This document shows, piece by piece, positions 47,921-59,200 of a stretch of 64,000 nucleotides of DNA. This DNA is from Amoebophrya sp. A120 (taxonomy: Eukaryota; Sar; Dinophyceae; Syndiniales; Amoebophryaceae): contig CAJINV010000008.1 of NCBI GenBank assembly GCA_905178155.1, positions 2,981,303-3,045,302 on the forward strand. The letters run 5' to 3'. Every line of letters begins with the position of its first letter. Positions within the stretch are counted from its first letter, which is position 1. A program made the translations under genes and the position numbers. Under the pieces are notes generated by a model. It saw only the letters and a list, made by a program, of their open reading frames with translations, was not told where the DNA came from and searched no databases.

Positions 47921-49153
47921 CACAAAAAAATTTGATAAGATTTTCATGGGTGCGGAGGGCTACTCCTTGGCCACAATTACAAAGATGAACAAGCAACATT
48001 GGAAGGGTGCCTTCCGTAGATATTAGTATTTGTCTGCGGTGCCATCGAGTGCGAATCTACGTGTTTTTGAAAATACATTACAATTATGCCATGCAGAACG
48101 ACGACAAGATACCTTCTTTGTCTTTCTTGGGCAGTTTCTGGCTCACCGTGGCAGCTATAGAGTGCCAGAGAAGCGTGTGCTAAATTGTCTTCCATCATTG
48201 CGGAGGAAAAAATCGATCAGAAGAAATAACTAGAACACCACACGAAAGATGAGAGCACAGATGACATGGTCCGGCATCCTCTGCCAAGCAAGTATTGTAT
48301 TTCAAGAAGATGCTTGAAGAAATGCGCCATGTTGGTATTCGTCAGGACGCACAGATTTAGGTATTGATTCAACGCGCCGCTTCCTTGCCTTTTTGCTACA
48401 CAAATGTCTTGGAACTCGACCTCAGAATGAAACATTTGCATTGCCAAAAAACGAAAATTTTCTATTGTTTAGAAGCAAGGCGACGGAAAGGAAGCACCTG
48501 CACTGGCTCAGCTTATTAGTCCTGAGCGTGAGCGAAAGAATAATAAAGCAGGCGTCTTGCAGCTCCAGATGTTTCTTCGTCTGGGTTCGCCCCTTCAGAG
48601 GCTTTCAACAGAGGTGTTGCTTCAGTCTATACTTCTCTTGGGTATAGTACTCATACTAATTTGCAGAAGAACAGGGCCAGCGTCTTGGACCGTTGATATG
48701 ATTAACAGTTGCCCATTTATTCGGTATTCCAAATCGACATCCATCTTCTCCAGAGATATGTGCATTGGTATCGACTATTCCGAAAAAATGAATTGCACAC
48801 AGAATGCGCTGTATGTGCGGTTTAGTTGTGCTTGTCCGTCTCCACATCCTACAAGCTGTAGCGCAAACAAGCACCTCGCCGCGCCGTAAGTTTTGGAATG
48901 GCAAATTGGCACCAGGTTAAGGTTTGCGGCGCCGGCGCTGTAGAAAGAAATAAAACTGCGATGCGTGCCACAGTTCGTGGAAAAGTTCTTTAGCTTGCGT
49001 ACAGCTGCTTTGCCATTGATTTTTGATTTTGGTGGCTCGGTGCCTTTTTTCTCGTTCCTACCGCCCCAGCAGCGCCATGACGGCCCGCGCCTTCGAGTTG
49101 CCTTAGCCCTCTTTCCTGGGCGTTCCGACAATGGGACCTGGATCAGCCGCATA
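47921..49153. other. Intergenic, no gene seen
   Basis: Short frames only. I looked on the - strand for the missing C-terminal half of the sideroflexin gene (at 49.2 kb) and did not find it. Confidence 0.45.
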
Positions 49154-50047
49154 CTATGGCACTGAGATGTGAGGAATCTTCGCCACCAAGAGCAAAACCA
49201 ACCAGAGCAGCTTCAAGCGCGCACGCGCCTGTGGTAGTGAGGTGGCGTAGCCCGTAATATGCCCGTCGGTCGATGTTAAGTACCTAGGTCTTTCGGGGCT
49301 TTCAGTCGTGACTGTCTGGACATCTAGGACTTCTAGGTCGCTCAGGACACAGAGTTGCGGCACGGAGAAACTCTGTTTTTCGATGAAGGTGGAAAATTCC
49401 TGCAGGCTTTTCAGCGCCGGATTCCGCGCGACGAGTCTGCCCATTCCGAGCGCGACCGTGACGGACACCGTGCAGGCGGACGCGAAACTCATGAACAAAG
49501 CGGACGTTCCCACGGTGGCGCCCGACCGGTTCACGTAATTAGTCATGGCGTTTCCCCTCTGGTTCATGAACTGCCAGAACGCGGCGGCCGCGGGACCCGT
49601 CGGCCCGTGGAGCAGCATCCCCATCGCGGTGGGTGCGTTTACGGGCACGAACGCGGACATGCGGCCGGGCAAAAACATCACCTCCTGCGTCACGGGGTGC
49701 ACCATGCTCTTCACCAGCTGTTTCGCCTGCCAGAAAGCGTCGTTCTCGGCGTCGGAGTAGTTTCTCCCAGGTTTCCAGCCCGCCAGCAACGCGAGCGCGG
49801 TGCGCAGCTCCGCCTCCGACATGCCTGTGGCGCTGAAATTGCGCGTCTTATTGAGAAAAATCGAGGTTATTCGCCCTTGTTGTGAAGCTGCAAGGACCGG
49901 AGACAGCAACGCCGTTTTATTGGGTGACGCGCAAACAGTTCGCCTCTGGAGAAGGAGGCGGAGCCTGAGTTGGGCACGGCGCGCAAGCGGATGATCCGCG
50001 CTGCACGAAGAACGTAGCTGCTTCATCATCATTTTCAAAATTGTCAA
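49154..50047 (-). CDS. Sideroflexin-like mitochondrial transporter, C-terminal half missing
   Basis: ATG at 50047. Residues 1-75 are Arg/Ser/Leu-rich, look like a mitochondrial presequence and end NKTRNFSATG. Residues 105-211 match the sideroflexin (mitochondrial serine/amino-acid carrier) core: AKQLVKSMVHPVTQE, GRMSAFVPVNAP, FWQFMNQRGNAMTNYVNRSG, FMSFASACTVSVTVALGMGRL and ARNPAL. At residue 216 the frame enters a dispersed hairpin repeat (KQSFSVPQLCVLSDLE), and the rest to the stop (297 aa) is unlike sideroflexin. The family's PxxxxANxxNVPxMR region and last helices are absent. Either an intron begins near 49403 and the remaining exons are unidentified, or the gene is truncated. Family call firm, gene model not. 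Confidence 0.7.
   Translation of the reverse strand: MTILKMMMKQLRSSCSADHPLARRAQLRLRLLLQRRTVCASPNKTALLSPVLAASQQGRITSIFLNKTRNFSATGMSEAELRTALALLAGWKPGRNYSDAENDAFWQAKQLVKSMVHPVTQEVMFLPGRMSAFVPVNAPTAMGMLLHGPTGPAAAAFWQFMNQRGNAMTNYVNRSGATVGTSALFMSFASACTVSVTVALGMGRLVARNPALKSLQEFSTFIEKQSFSVPQLCVLSDLEVLDVQTVTTESPERPRYLTSTDGHITGYATSLPQARARLKLLWLVLLLVAKIPHISVP
49333..49385. repeat. Hairpin repeat CACAGAGTT...AACTCTG, copy 1
   Basis: GTCGCTCAGGACACAGAGTT is followed by GCGGCACGGAGAAACTCTG. The same element recurs at about 50405-50456 and 51656-51711 in the same orientation. CAGAGTT pairs with AACTCTG as a short stem. This copy forms the repeat-derived end of the sideroflexin frame. Confidence 0.75.
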
Positions 50048-50404
50048 GCTTGCGGAGAAGCAAAACTAGGATACGACACGCGAGAAAAAAGCGCAAAGGG
50101 TAGACGTAAACTTCATCTTGATTGGCATGGAAAGAAAAAAAGCGCTGCGTCATGTGGTCGCACCTCAGCAGGACCTCAGTGCTCTCTCGCAACTGCTACA
50201 AAGCTCAAGTATCTTGGTCCCGACGAGTGCTAGGATTAGATAGCTGCTAATGCTGCCAAGACCGTAAGTCAGTGTTGAGTTTGTGCCATTCTTGCGAGCC
50301 TGTGGCTCTGCGGCAGAGCAAGCAGGTATTTTTGCATAGTTTGAGTTTGCCCTCCTGATTCCTTTCAATGTTTTGTGTCCACGGATACTACCATCTCTAA
50401 GATA

Positions 50405-50456
50405 AAACGACACAGAGTTGCGGCACGGAGACACTCAGTTTTTCGAAAAATTGTTG
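50405..50456. repeat. Hairpin repeat, copy 2
   Basis: ACACAGAGTTGCGGCACGGA is followed by GACACTCAGTTTTTCGAAAAATTG. It abuts the left end of the dispersed repeat at 50440-51500. Confidence 0.75.
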
Positions 50457-51500
50457 ATCTGGTAACCATATCAAATGCAAAAATGTCTGGGTCTGGAAGA
50501 GTCTGAGATTAGTCATGCATATTTTGCATGACCCAGGATGTCTGTAATGCACGACCTAGCATCACAGATTCTTCGAAGGCTTCCTGATACCTACCCCGCA
50601 TGACAAATGCCCTCCCCGCGTAGCAGAAACGAGACCTCTCTTGCTGGTCATGCAATGCAGATTTTTTATAGTCCAAAGTTAGCATCACAAGTTCCAACCT
50701 TCCAGACCCAGACATTTTTACATTTGATAAACCAAATGCGTCTGAGATGCTCATCCATCGCAAACGCAGCGCGAAGGCTTTGCCGTTACCATATGGGAGG
50801 AACTCGGGGGTATACAACCACTCGCAAAGTCGGGCATTGCCAAGTGTGTTTTGCCTTCAGAAAGCGCATCGGGGGGAATTTGTGGGAATTTTGCTGAAAG
50901 CAGACAAAACAGCTATTACTAAGCGGGGGGAGCGTAAAAAAGAGCATTTTTGCAGCTCCGCCTGGTCTGCATCTGAAAAAAGATAGTGGTATTTTCGGCT
51001 AGGACCGATGGCGTGATTCGTTTTCTAGCGAAAAATGCGTCACTTCCGGGTAAGTAGCTCCAGCCGCTTATGAATTGAAAAAAAGTGTTGAAAAAATGAA
51101 ATTTTTCGCAGCATGCAAGCGGGCGACAAAATTTACCAAATTCGTGCATGACGCGAAAACCGCTTAGAAATTGAAAATGGCAATTTTTGCTGCGAGAGTA
51201 AAAGCCGCTCGAAAATTGCCGCTCAAAAGTGGTTTTCAAATTTGTCCGGAGGCCCGTGGCACCGGGATTGGACGACAAAAAAACAATTATCAAGCCTGTG
51301 GAGGTGTGTCACACGGGCACGGTTTTCGACCTCTCTTAGGTCGGTGATTGGAACCCTTCACTCGCTTGAAAATGCCCGATCTGGGTGGCCAAAAAGGGCC
51401 GCCGGAAATGAACAGAGTTGCGTTGCTTTTTGTAATAAATTTGCGTATTTTTTCGGGCCAGCGTGCCCTCGCGCATAACGTTTTGCACAACGGAGCGATG
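50440..51500 (+). repeat. Dispersed repeat copy A (about 1 kb), containing an introner
   Basis: It shares ordered blocks with 57390-58210: GATCTGGTAACCA, CGCAAACGCAGCGCGAAGG, ACCATATGGGAGG, TTTTCGGCTAGGACCGATGG, TCCAGCCGCTT...AATTG, GGCCAAAAAGGGCCGCC and a terminal GCATAACGTTTTGC. No reading frame is conserved between copies, so it is non-coding mobile or repetitive DNA. A further hairpin-repeat copy lies at 51656-51711. From 51712 to 52503 I see no gene. Confidence 0.8.
50469..50729 (+). mobile_element. Introner family member inserted in non-coding repeat, 261 bp, TSD AACCA
   Basis: TATCAAATGCAAAAATGTCT at the left; CAGACATTTTTACATTTGATA (less its first base) at the right; TSD AACCA at 50464-50468 and 50730-50734. 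The repeat copy at 57.4 kb has the uninterrupted site GGTAACCAAAGCG. Same family and size as the introns at 10547 and 10865. Confidence 0.9.
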
Positions 51501-52503
51501 CTCGCTGAAAATCTCACTCTTTTGCGCGCCCTTGCTTCCTGGTTAGAGGATGAGAACGCGGCCCGAAGCGGGCTGCAGTGTTGGACCGCGGCCCTTGGTC
51601 CGCGGTCCAAGAGTGGTGCCCGCGCTGGTCCAAGGGTGGTGCTGCATGAGCTGCATGTCGCTCAGGACACAGAGTTACGGAGAAACTCTGTTTTGCGAAA
51701 AATTGTTGATATCGGGTGGCGAATGCGATTAGCAAAGTATTGAGAGAAGAGGCAGGCGAAACAGGAGCGAGGAGAAAATGAATTGAATAGAAAACAACAT
51801 CTGACATCCTGCTCGGCAGTACCAGAATGATAATCCAGTACTTTCGTCCATCGAGGGCATTTTCGAAAAACGCCCCCGATGGACATGTTTCATCTACTCT
51901 TGAAATTTAGTCGCGAAATAGAGGAGCAGGAGGACTTGGTATCAGGCTAGCTCCAGGTACGCTTTCTAGAAAGGTCTTTCATCTGTACCAACGGGGCGCA
52001 CATGAAAAATCGTGACTCCCGCGAATCCTGGCAAGAAAAAGCGACACTGAAAATTACGCCTGCTGGATGCGCTCATCGCAAACATCGTGCATATTCACGG
52101 GGAGATGCGGCAGTCATAAGAGAACGAGATGAAAAACCATGATATAGTGCTGCCATGATGTAGTTTTAGTTTGCCGGAGAGTGAAGATGCATCGGTACTA
52201 CTAGTACAGACCATATTCCTTATTTGCAACTCGAGCACTAGAACGATCGGAGCGGCATGATAAGCGCGTTCTTATTTCCGTGCTTCTTCAACCTAGGCGT
52301 TACTCGGGAAGGGCCGCAGCGAAGTCCATGACCATACTGAAAATTTTCTATCAGCTGTCTACCAATGTTGATGCATCATATTAGTTCTATGTATATATGA
52401 TAAGCACAAGGACGACTGTAAGTGTAAGCCACCAGCTCTTGCATCACTGATACGAGCAAACTTTTCCTCCTCGAAAGAGAGTACCTACCTCATTCAGATC
52501 AAG

Positions 52504-53148
52504 ATGGCGGCCTTTTCCCACGGACACGCACACGCATCCCGGCTTGCGCGAGGCGTAAAAATCTATAAAACTGACAAAATCTTCCACCCGGCGCCTCAGC
52601 CTATAATGCCCCAAAGGCTCTTTGCGGGTGCTGAGTTTTGTATGTACATATCGGCTTGGTATGCAGCAACGAAAGTTAGGGACCTTCTTGTATCGCAGGC
52701 CATTTTCGTTTGTCTTGTTTGTCTCGCAGAAAATGAAATGCAATGCTTCGCGTTGGCGTCAAAATAATGCAGGTCTCACGCGATTCGGTTTCTTTGCCTC
52801 TCTCAGGATGAGAAACAACTACGGGCTTCTGTGAATCGCGCAAGAGAAATAATGCCCGTGCTTCTGGCTATGCTGGGGAACGGAAGAGATGTCTCCTCTC
52901 GATACAAATGTTCTTCTCTTGCTGCAGTGGCTGTGGGTCGAAGTACTGGCGGAGAAGAAGCAGAAGAGAACGAGACTCCGTATCCACCAGGTCTTGCATG
53001 GCTGGCCAAGGTCACACGTGCTCAAAGTTTGGTTCCTGCAACCTACGACAATACGAAAACGATTCCCGTCAAGTTGGACGCAATTGTAGAGGAGATGCAT
53101 TTCAGATGCAGGGTTCTTGCCGTTACTTCTTCTAAGTACATGACTTAG
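52504..53148 (+). CDS. Small unrecognised two-exon protein, about 154 residues
   Basis: Exon 1 (52504-52626) starts ATGGCGGCC and encodes MAAFSHGHAHASRLARGVKI and a Pro-rich stretch ending MPQRLFA. Exon 2 (52807-53148) follows a pyrimidine-rich CTCTCAG and encodes DEKQLRASVNRAREIMPVLL...VKLDAIVEEMHFRCRVL. The frame is kept if the intron is GG...AG (or one shared G), as in several other genes here. No domain known. Confidence 0.45.
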
Positions 53149-53269
53149 AAGATGGCCAGATTCATAATTACATTTTCCAGAAACACAAAACGAACCCAAA
53201 AATACAGAATTTTGCCCAAAGTGGGACGAGCGCAGGAGTTCGCGTGCCTGGTCCGTCGCGTGTCATGTG

Positions 53270-56200
53270 TATACTCACCTTCACCGAAGGAGTAGCTGAC
53301 GCTCTTAAAGACCAGCTGCAGCAGATGCACTTGGACATTGATGACCTCGACACAGGCAAAGATTACTATCTTGACATGGACGAGCTAAAAGCTGTGTTTG
53401 ACACAAACCATGATAACAAAATTACGGAAGAAGAGATCGACAAAGTAAAGTTCTTTGATTTGAACGGAGACGGAGCACTTTTGCAAGACGAAATGGAATT
53501 CGCTGACTCATTCAATTGGGCCCTCGACACGCAGTTTAGGTCGGAAGATGGTGACGCGCTCCTGAAAGATGTCAATGATCTTTTGCCTGATGGCCATATC
53601 GCAGAAAGAAATAAGAGCTACACTTATTCACTTTTGAAGATGTAGTAATGTAACTGAGTTATGCAGCTGGTTTGCTCGGCATGCGCATGACAACAAGAGC
53701 TCACAAGGAAAACATTCGTCAAGCTAGGCTCGGTAGCATTTGCCGGAGGGCAGACCGAGGTTGTCTGTGTTGCTTGTTCTGTAGCAATAATGTAAGTCAC
53801 TGCAATACTTTTCTCTCTGCATTATCAAGGACATCGACGAAAAGCAGCTCGAGGCATACGACTTTAACGGAGACTCCCAGCTTTCGCTCGACGAAGTGAA
53901 GCTTCTCGTCCAAGTGGAAAAGAATGATGACGACTTAATTGATGCGAACAGCGACGCACTAGGCATTGCGAATGGCCTCGTGGGGGAGTCTCACAAGCTG
54001 ACGGACGTGGCAGAGTTGAGCTCGTACGATTTGGACGACGACGGGAAAATGTCGCTGGCAGAACTGAAGATGATGTACGCGCTTCGACATCAAAACGGCG
54101 AGGAGATAAGTACTGACCGCCTTGAGGTTGCGGTCAACGGTCTTCTCCCGGCAGAACATGATATCGCAGGAAAAAAGCACTACAGTTAGTTACTTGCTTT
54201 TGCAGATATAGAAGCGTAGACCTGATCGACATGAGCAAAACATGATCACAAGGAAAACATTCGTCAAGGTAGGCTCCTTTAGCATTTTCCGCATGGCCGA
54301 GGTTGTCTGTCTTGGTTGTCCTGCAGAAATGTCCGTCATTGTGATGCTCTCGTGTAGTACTTTTTTCGCTGCATCATGGAGGGAACCATCGACAAAAGTC
54401 AGCTGGAGGCATACGACTTTGACGGAAACTCCCATCTTTCGCTCGACGAAGTGAAGCTTCTCGTCCAAGTGGAAGAGAATGATGACGACCTAATTGCGAA
54501 CAGCGACGCGCTAGGCATTGCGAATGGCGTCTTGGGGGAGTCTAACAAGCTGAAGGACGTGGCAGAGTTGGGAACGTACGATTTGGACGACGACGGGAAA
54601 ATGTCGCTGGAAGAACTGAAGGTGATGTACACGCTTCGACAAAACGACGGGAAGATCAAGCAAGCGCAACTAGTTGACATATCACGAAACCTGTTGCCTC
54701 TTGGAGAATCTTGGCCCAATTGGTTTGAAAGCACCCACGAGCAGCACCGCTTCGGCCAAACTCTGAGTCTCAAGGAGCTCACAGCGGCCGTGCGGCAGCC
54801 AGCAGCCTTCGATCCGAGCCACAACTACAATGAAGCGGAAGAGCGCAATTACCGCGAGCTGTTACTTCAGTCTTCCCCAAATTCCTATAGCTTTGGACAA
54901 ATTTCATCCACAAACGGTGGCGAGAACCCGGCGGACGGTATGCAAAAAATCTTCGACGCCCTCCAAATCGACGGCGGCGATTTTACGGAGGACGAGTTCA
55001 ATCAGCGGGACCTCGACGGCGACGGCCATATTGATGGAAAGGAGCTGCAAACAGCGGTGTTGTTGGGAAAGACTTTGCAAGCTGATCATGCCGGAGGTGA
55101 AGAAAACGCACCACAACTGGCCGTTGAAGACGTCCAGGCACGGATGAAGCTTCTACACCCTGCAAAGTTCGGCTCGTTCGAGAGCGACGTTGCCACTGCC
55201 TACAGCAGTACAGACGAGCATGTGGACCTGGACGGGAAGGCTTCTGCTATGGAAATAAAACTCGCGTACCAAATGCAAGGGGAGAGGAAAGAAATGTCGA
55301 TCACAACTGACGAAGATACGGTCCGAGACACTGTGAACCAATACTTAGGAAGCGAGGCAATCGCTAGCAACGCTGAGCTTAAGACCTATGACTTTGACGA
55401 AGACGGAAAGATCTCCCTGGCCGAACTCAAGGTGATTCACGAGCTTCGTCGAAACCACGGGAAGTTCGACAATCGACCGCACTCCCTCGGTGGCATTGAA
55501 TTACTTCAGGACCTACTGCCAGAGACGCAAGAAGCCGAGACGTATTGGACCGCATTCCAAGGTCTAGACGGTCATTCCGCCGGTCAATGGAGCAGAGAAG
55601 AAATTCTTCTTGCGGTGCGGCAGGCTCCGGCGGACGATTCCGCAAGCGACCTCCTGACTGAGAAGGCCGGAGTAGATCCGATCGGCCTGGATGAGATGAA
55701 TACCAACTACCGAGACATGATACAGGCATTGCAAATAGACGGGCGAGCATCCGACTCCGAGCATAAAGCAGATGACTTTAAGATGCGGGACCTCAACGGC
55801 GACGGCGGAATTGACTCCCGTGAACTGCAGGTCGCGGTGCTGATGGGGGACAAATTCCAGACCGAGAGCGGAAAAGCGAACGTCGAGGACGTCACCGCGC
55901 TGCTGCAAACGCTGAAAGACGATAAGGATTTGGGACATCTAGCAGTAGGAGACACCGACGTCGTGCGCAATTACGACATCGACCGTGACGGGGAGCTGTC
56001 CCCCGCAGAACTGAAGGTCATGTACCAAATGCTGATCAAGGAGAGTGGCGATAGTGGCGGTAAACCAGACGAGCACATAGGCATCAGCGATGCGAACAAC
56101 GACGCGCTAGACCTTGCGAATGCCTTCGTGGGACGAGAGGAGGACAAGCTGGGCGACAACTCAGAGTTGAGGACGTACGATTTGGACGACGACGGGAAAA

Positions 56201-59200
56201 TGTCGCTGGAAGAACTGAAGGTGATGTACAAACTTCGAAACAGCAATACGGGGGGGATCGCCGGGAGCGACATCCCACAAAGTCTGCAACCTTCCAGTGG
56301 AGACTGGGACGACCACTCCGTGAAAAGCATCGACGGCGACGACCAAAAGCTGAGTCTCGAGGAAATTACAGTGGCCGTGCGGCAGCCAGCAGCCTTTCCA
56401 AGCCACAGCTACAATAACGCGGAAGAGGGCAATTACCGCAACCTGCTACTTCAGTCATCCCCAAATTCCTATAGCTTTGCAGAAATTTCATCCACAGACG
56501 GTAATATGAAAAAAATCGTCGACGTCCTGCAAATCGGCGGCGATTTTACACAGACCGAGTTCAATCAGCGGGACCTCGACGGCGACGGCCATATTGATGG
56601 AAAGGAGCTGCAAGCGGCGGTGTTGTTGGGAAAGACTTTGCAAGCTGATCATGCAGGAGGTGAACAAAACGCGCCACAACTGTCCGTGGAAGACGTCCAC
56701 GCGCGGATGAAGCTTCTACACCCTGCAAAGTTCGGCTCGTTCGAGAGCGGCGTTGCCACTGCCTACAGCAGTACAGACGACCACGCGGACGATAAGGTCT
56801 CTGCTATGGAAATAAAACTTGCGTACCAAATGCAAGGGGCGAGCGAAAAAATGTCGATCGAAACTAAAAAAAATGCCGATACGGCCCGAGAGACTGTGAA
56901 CCAATACTTAGGAAGAGATGCAAAAATCGCTAGCATTGCTGAGCTTAAGACATATGACTTTGACGAAGACGGAAAGATCTCCCTGGCCGAACTGAAGGTG
57001 ATTCACGAACTGAAAACAAACGACGGAAAATTCGATGTGTCGCAGGGTTCACTCGGTGGCACGGAGCTGCTTGAGGAATTGCTGCCAGGCAGAATAAGCG
57101 AGGGGAAGAAAGCGGACTACCTGAACCAGTGGCAGACCATGGACGGCTCCAGGTCCGGCGGCAATGACAAGTGGAGCATTCAGGAAATTACTATGGCTGT
57201 GCGGCAGCCTCCGGGAGTCAACGGTCCTGGGGCTGGAGATGAAGATGCCGACAGTACATACAAGGAGTTCCTCAGAGGTCTGTCGCGCAAAGATTTGACA
57301 TTCAGCCAAATCTTATCAAAGCAAATATTTCACTTCCACTTTAACAACAAGAGACACATGGCATGACGTCCGGCTTCCGCCAATGCGGACCTCCCTTGGG
57401 GTGATCTGGTAACCAAAGCGTGCATCACAAACGCAGCGCGAAGGCGTTGTCGTTGCCATATGGGAGGGAGTCGGGAGTACTTATGCAACCACTCGCAAAA
57501 TGAATATGAAAGTGGGGCATTTGCAAGCCTGTCTAGTCTTCAGAAAGCGAATCCCGGAACATTTGCGCGACTTTCGCCAAAAGCAGCAACGCCAGCAACT
57601 GTCAAGCGCGGGAAGGGTAAAAAAGAGCAGTCATGCTGCTCCGCCCGGTTTGATTCTGATGAAAAAGAGTAGCACTTACTACTTTCGGCTAAGGCCGAAG
57701 GTGTGATGCGTTTTATAGCGGAAAATGCGTCACGATCACCTCCAGGCAGCTCCGGCCGCTTGAAATTGAAACAAATTTACAGAAAAAGTGCTATGCTTCG
57801 CAGCCTGCAAGCGGCCGACAAAATCGACCACTTTTGTGCAGGACCCGGAGACGGCTTAGAAATTGAATCTGAAAATGATAGCAAACTTTTGCTGAAAAAG
57901 CAAGCACCTATCGAAGCCTGCTGCTCAAAAGCAGCTTTCAAATTCGTCCAGAGGCTCGTGCCGCCGGGAACAAAGAAAAAGGACAGAAAGAAACGTCTAC
58001 TGAGCCTGTGGAGGCGTGTCCAGCCGCCACAGATTCCAGCCTCGTGAGGAGCCAAAAGCGGATCCCTTTCCCCGCTTGAAAATGCTTGACCCGGGCGGCC
58101 CAAAAGGGCTGCCAGAATGGAAATGGCCAAAATGATGCAACTTTTTGAAGTTCCCTGTTTTCTATCTTTCCGCCTGTCGTCGTGCATAATGTTATGCGCG
58201 ACAGTATGGTGGGCCTATGAACACAAAGGTGTAAAATGTGATTGGGGTAGCGACACGGTTTCCATGTAATGGATTCAGCTCACATTCACTTATTTGTGTA
58301 TATGCGCGTGAGCCTGTATTGTATGCGCCGGCGACGTTAGCCCTCGAAAAACATCTGTTGTGTTTTTGGGTAGAGGGATTTTTGCAGTTGACACAACGAG
58401 GAGAGCAAATTTCAAAAAATAGCCGACGCCCTAAAGATTGACGGAAAATTTACAACGACCGAGTTCAACCAGCGGGACCTCGACGGCAATGGCCATATTG
58501 ATGGAAAGGAGCTGCAAGCGGCGGTGTTGTTGGGAAAAAATTTGCAAGCAGCTGATCATGCAGGAGGTGAAAACAACGCGCCACAACTGTCCGTGGAAGA
58601 CGTCCAGGCTCGGATGGAGCTTCTGCACCCGGTAAAGTTCGACTCGTTCGAGACAGACGGCCACAGTGCCTACAGCAGTACAGACGACCACGCGGACGAT
58701 AAGGTCTCTGCTATGGAAATAAAACTCGCGTACCAAATACAAGGGGAGAGGAATAAAGAAATGTCGATCGCAACTAAAAAAGATGCCGATACGGTCCGAG
58801 ACACTGTGAACCAGTACTTAGGAAGCGATCATGCAATCGCTAGCAACGCTGAGCTCAAGACCTATGACTTTGACGAAGACGGGAGCATCTCCCTGGCCGA
58901 ACTCAAGGTGATTCACGAGCTTCGTCAACACGACGGGCAGTTCGACAATCAGCCGGGCTCCCTCGGTGGCATTGAATTACTCCAGGCCCTACTGCCAGAG
59001 ACGCAAGAAGCCGAGATGTATTGGACCGCATTCCGAGATCTAGACGGTCATTCCGCCGGTCAATGGAGCAGAGAAGAAATTCTTCTTGCTGCGCGGCAGG
59101 CTCCGCCGGACGACTACGACGACACGCAGTACCACAAGCTCCTAACGGAGACGACTGGGTCGATTGATCTTACAGCTGTGAACGACAACGACAGACTTCG

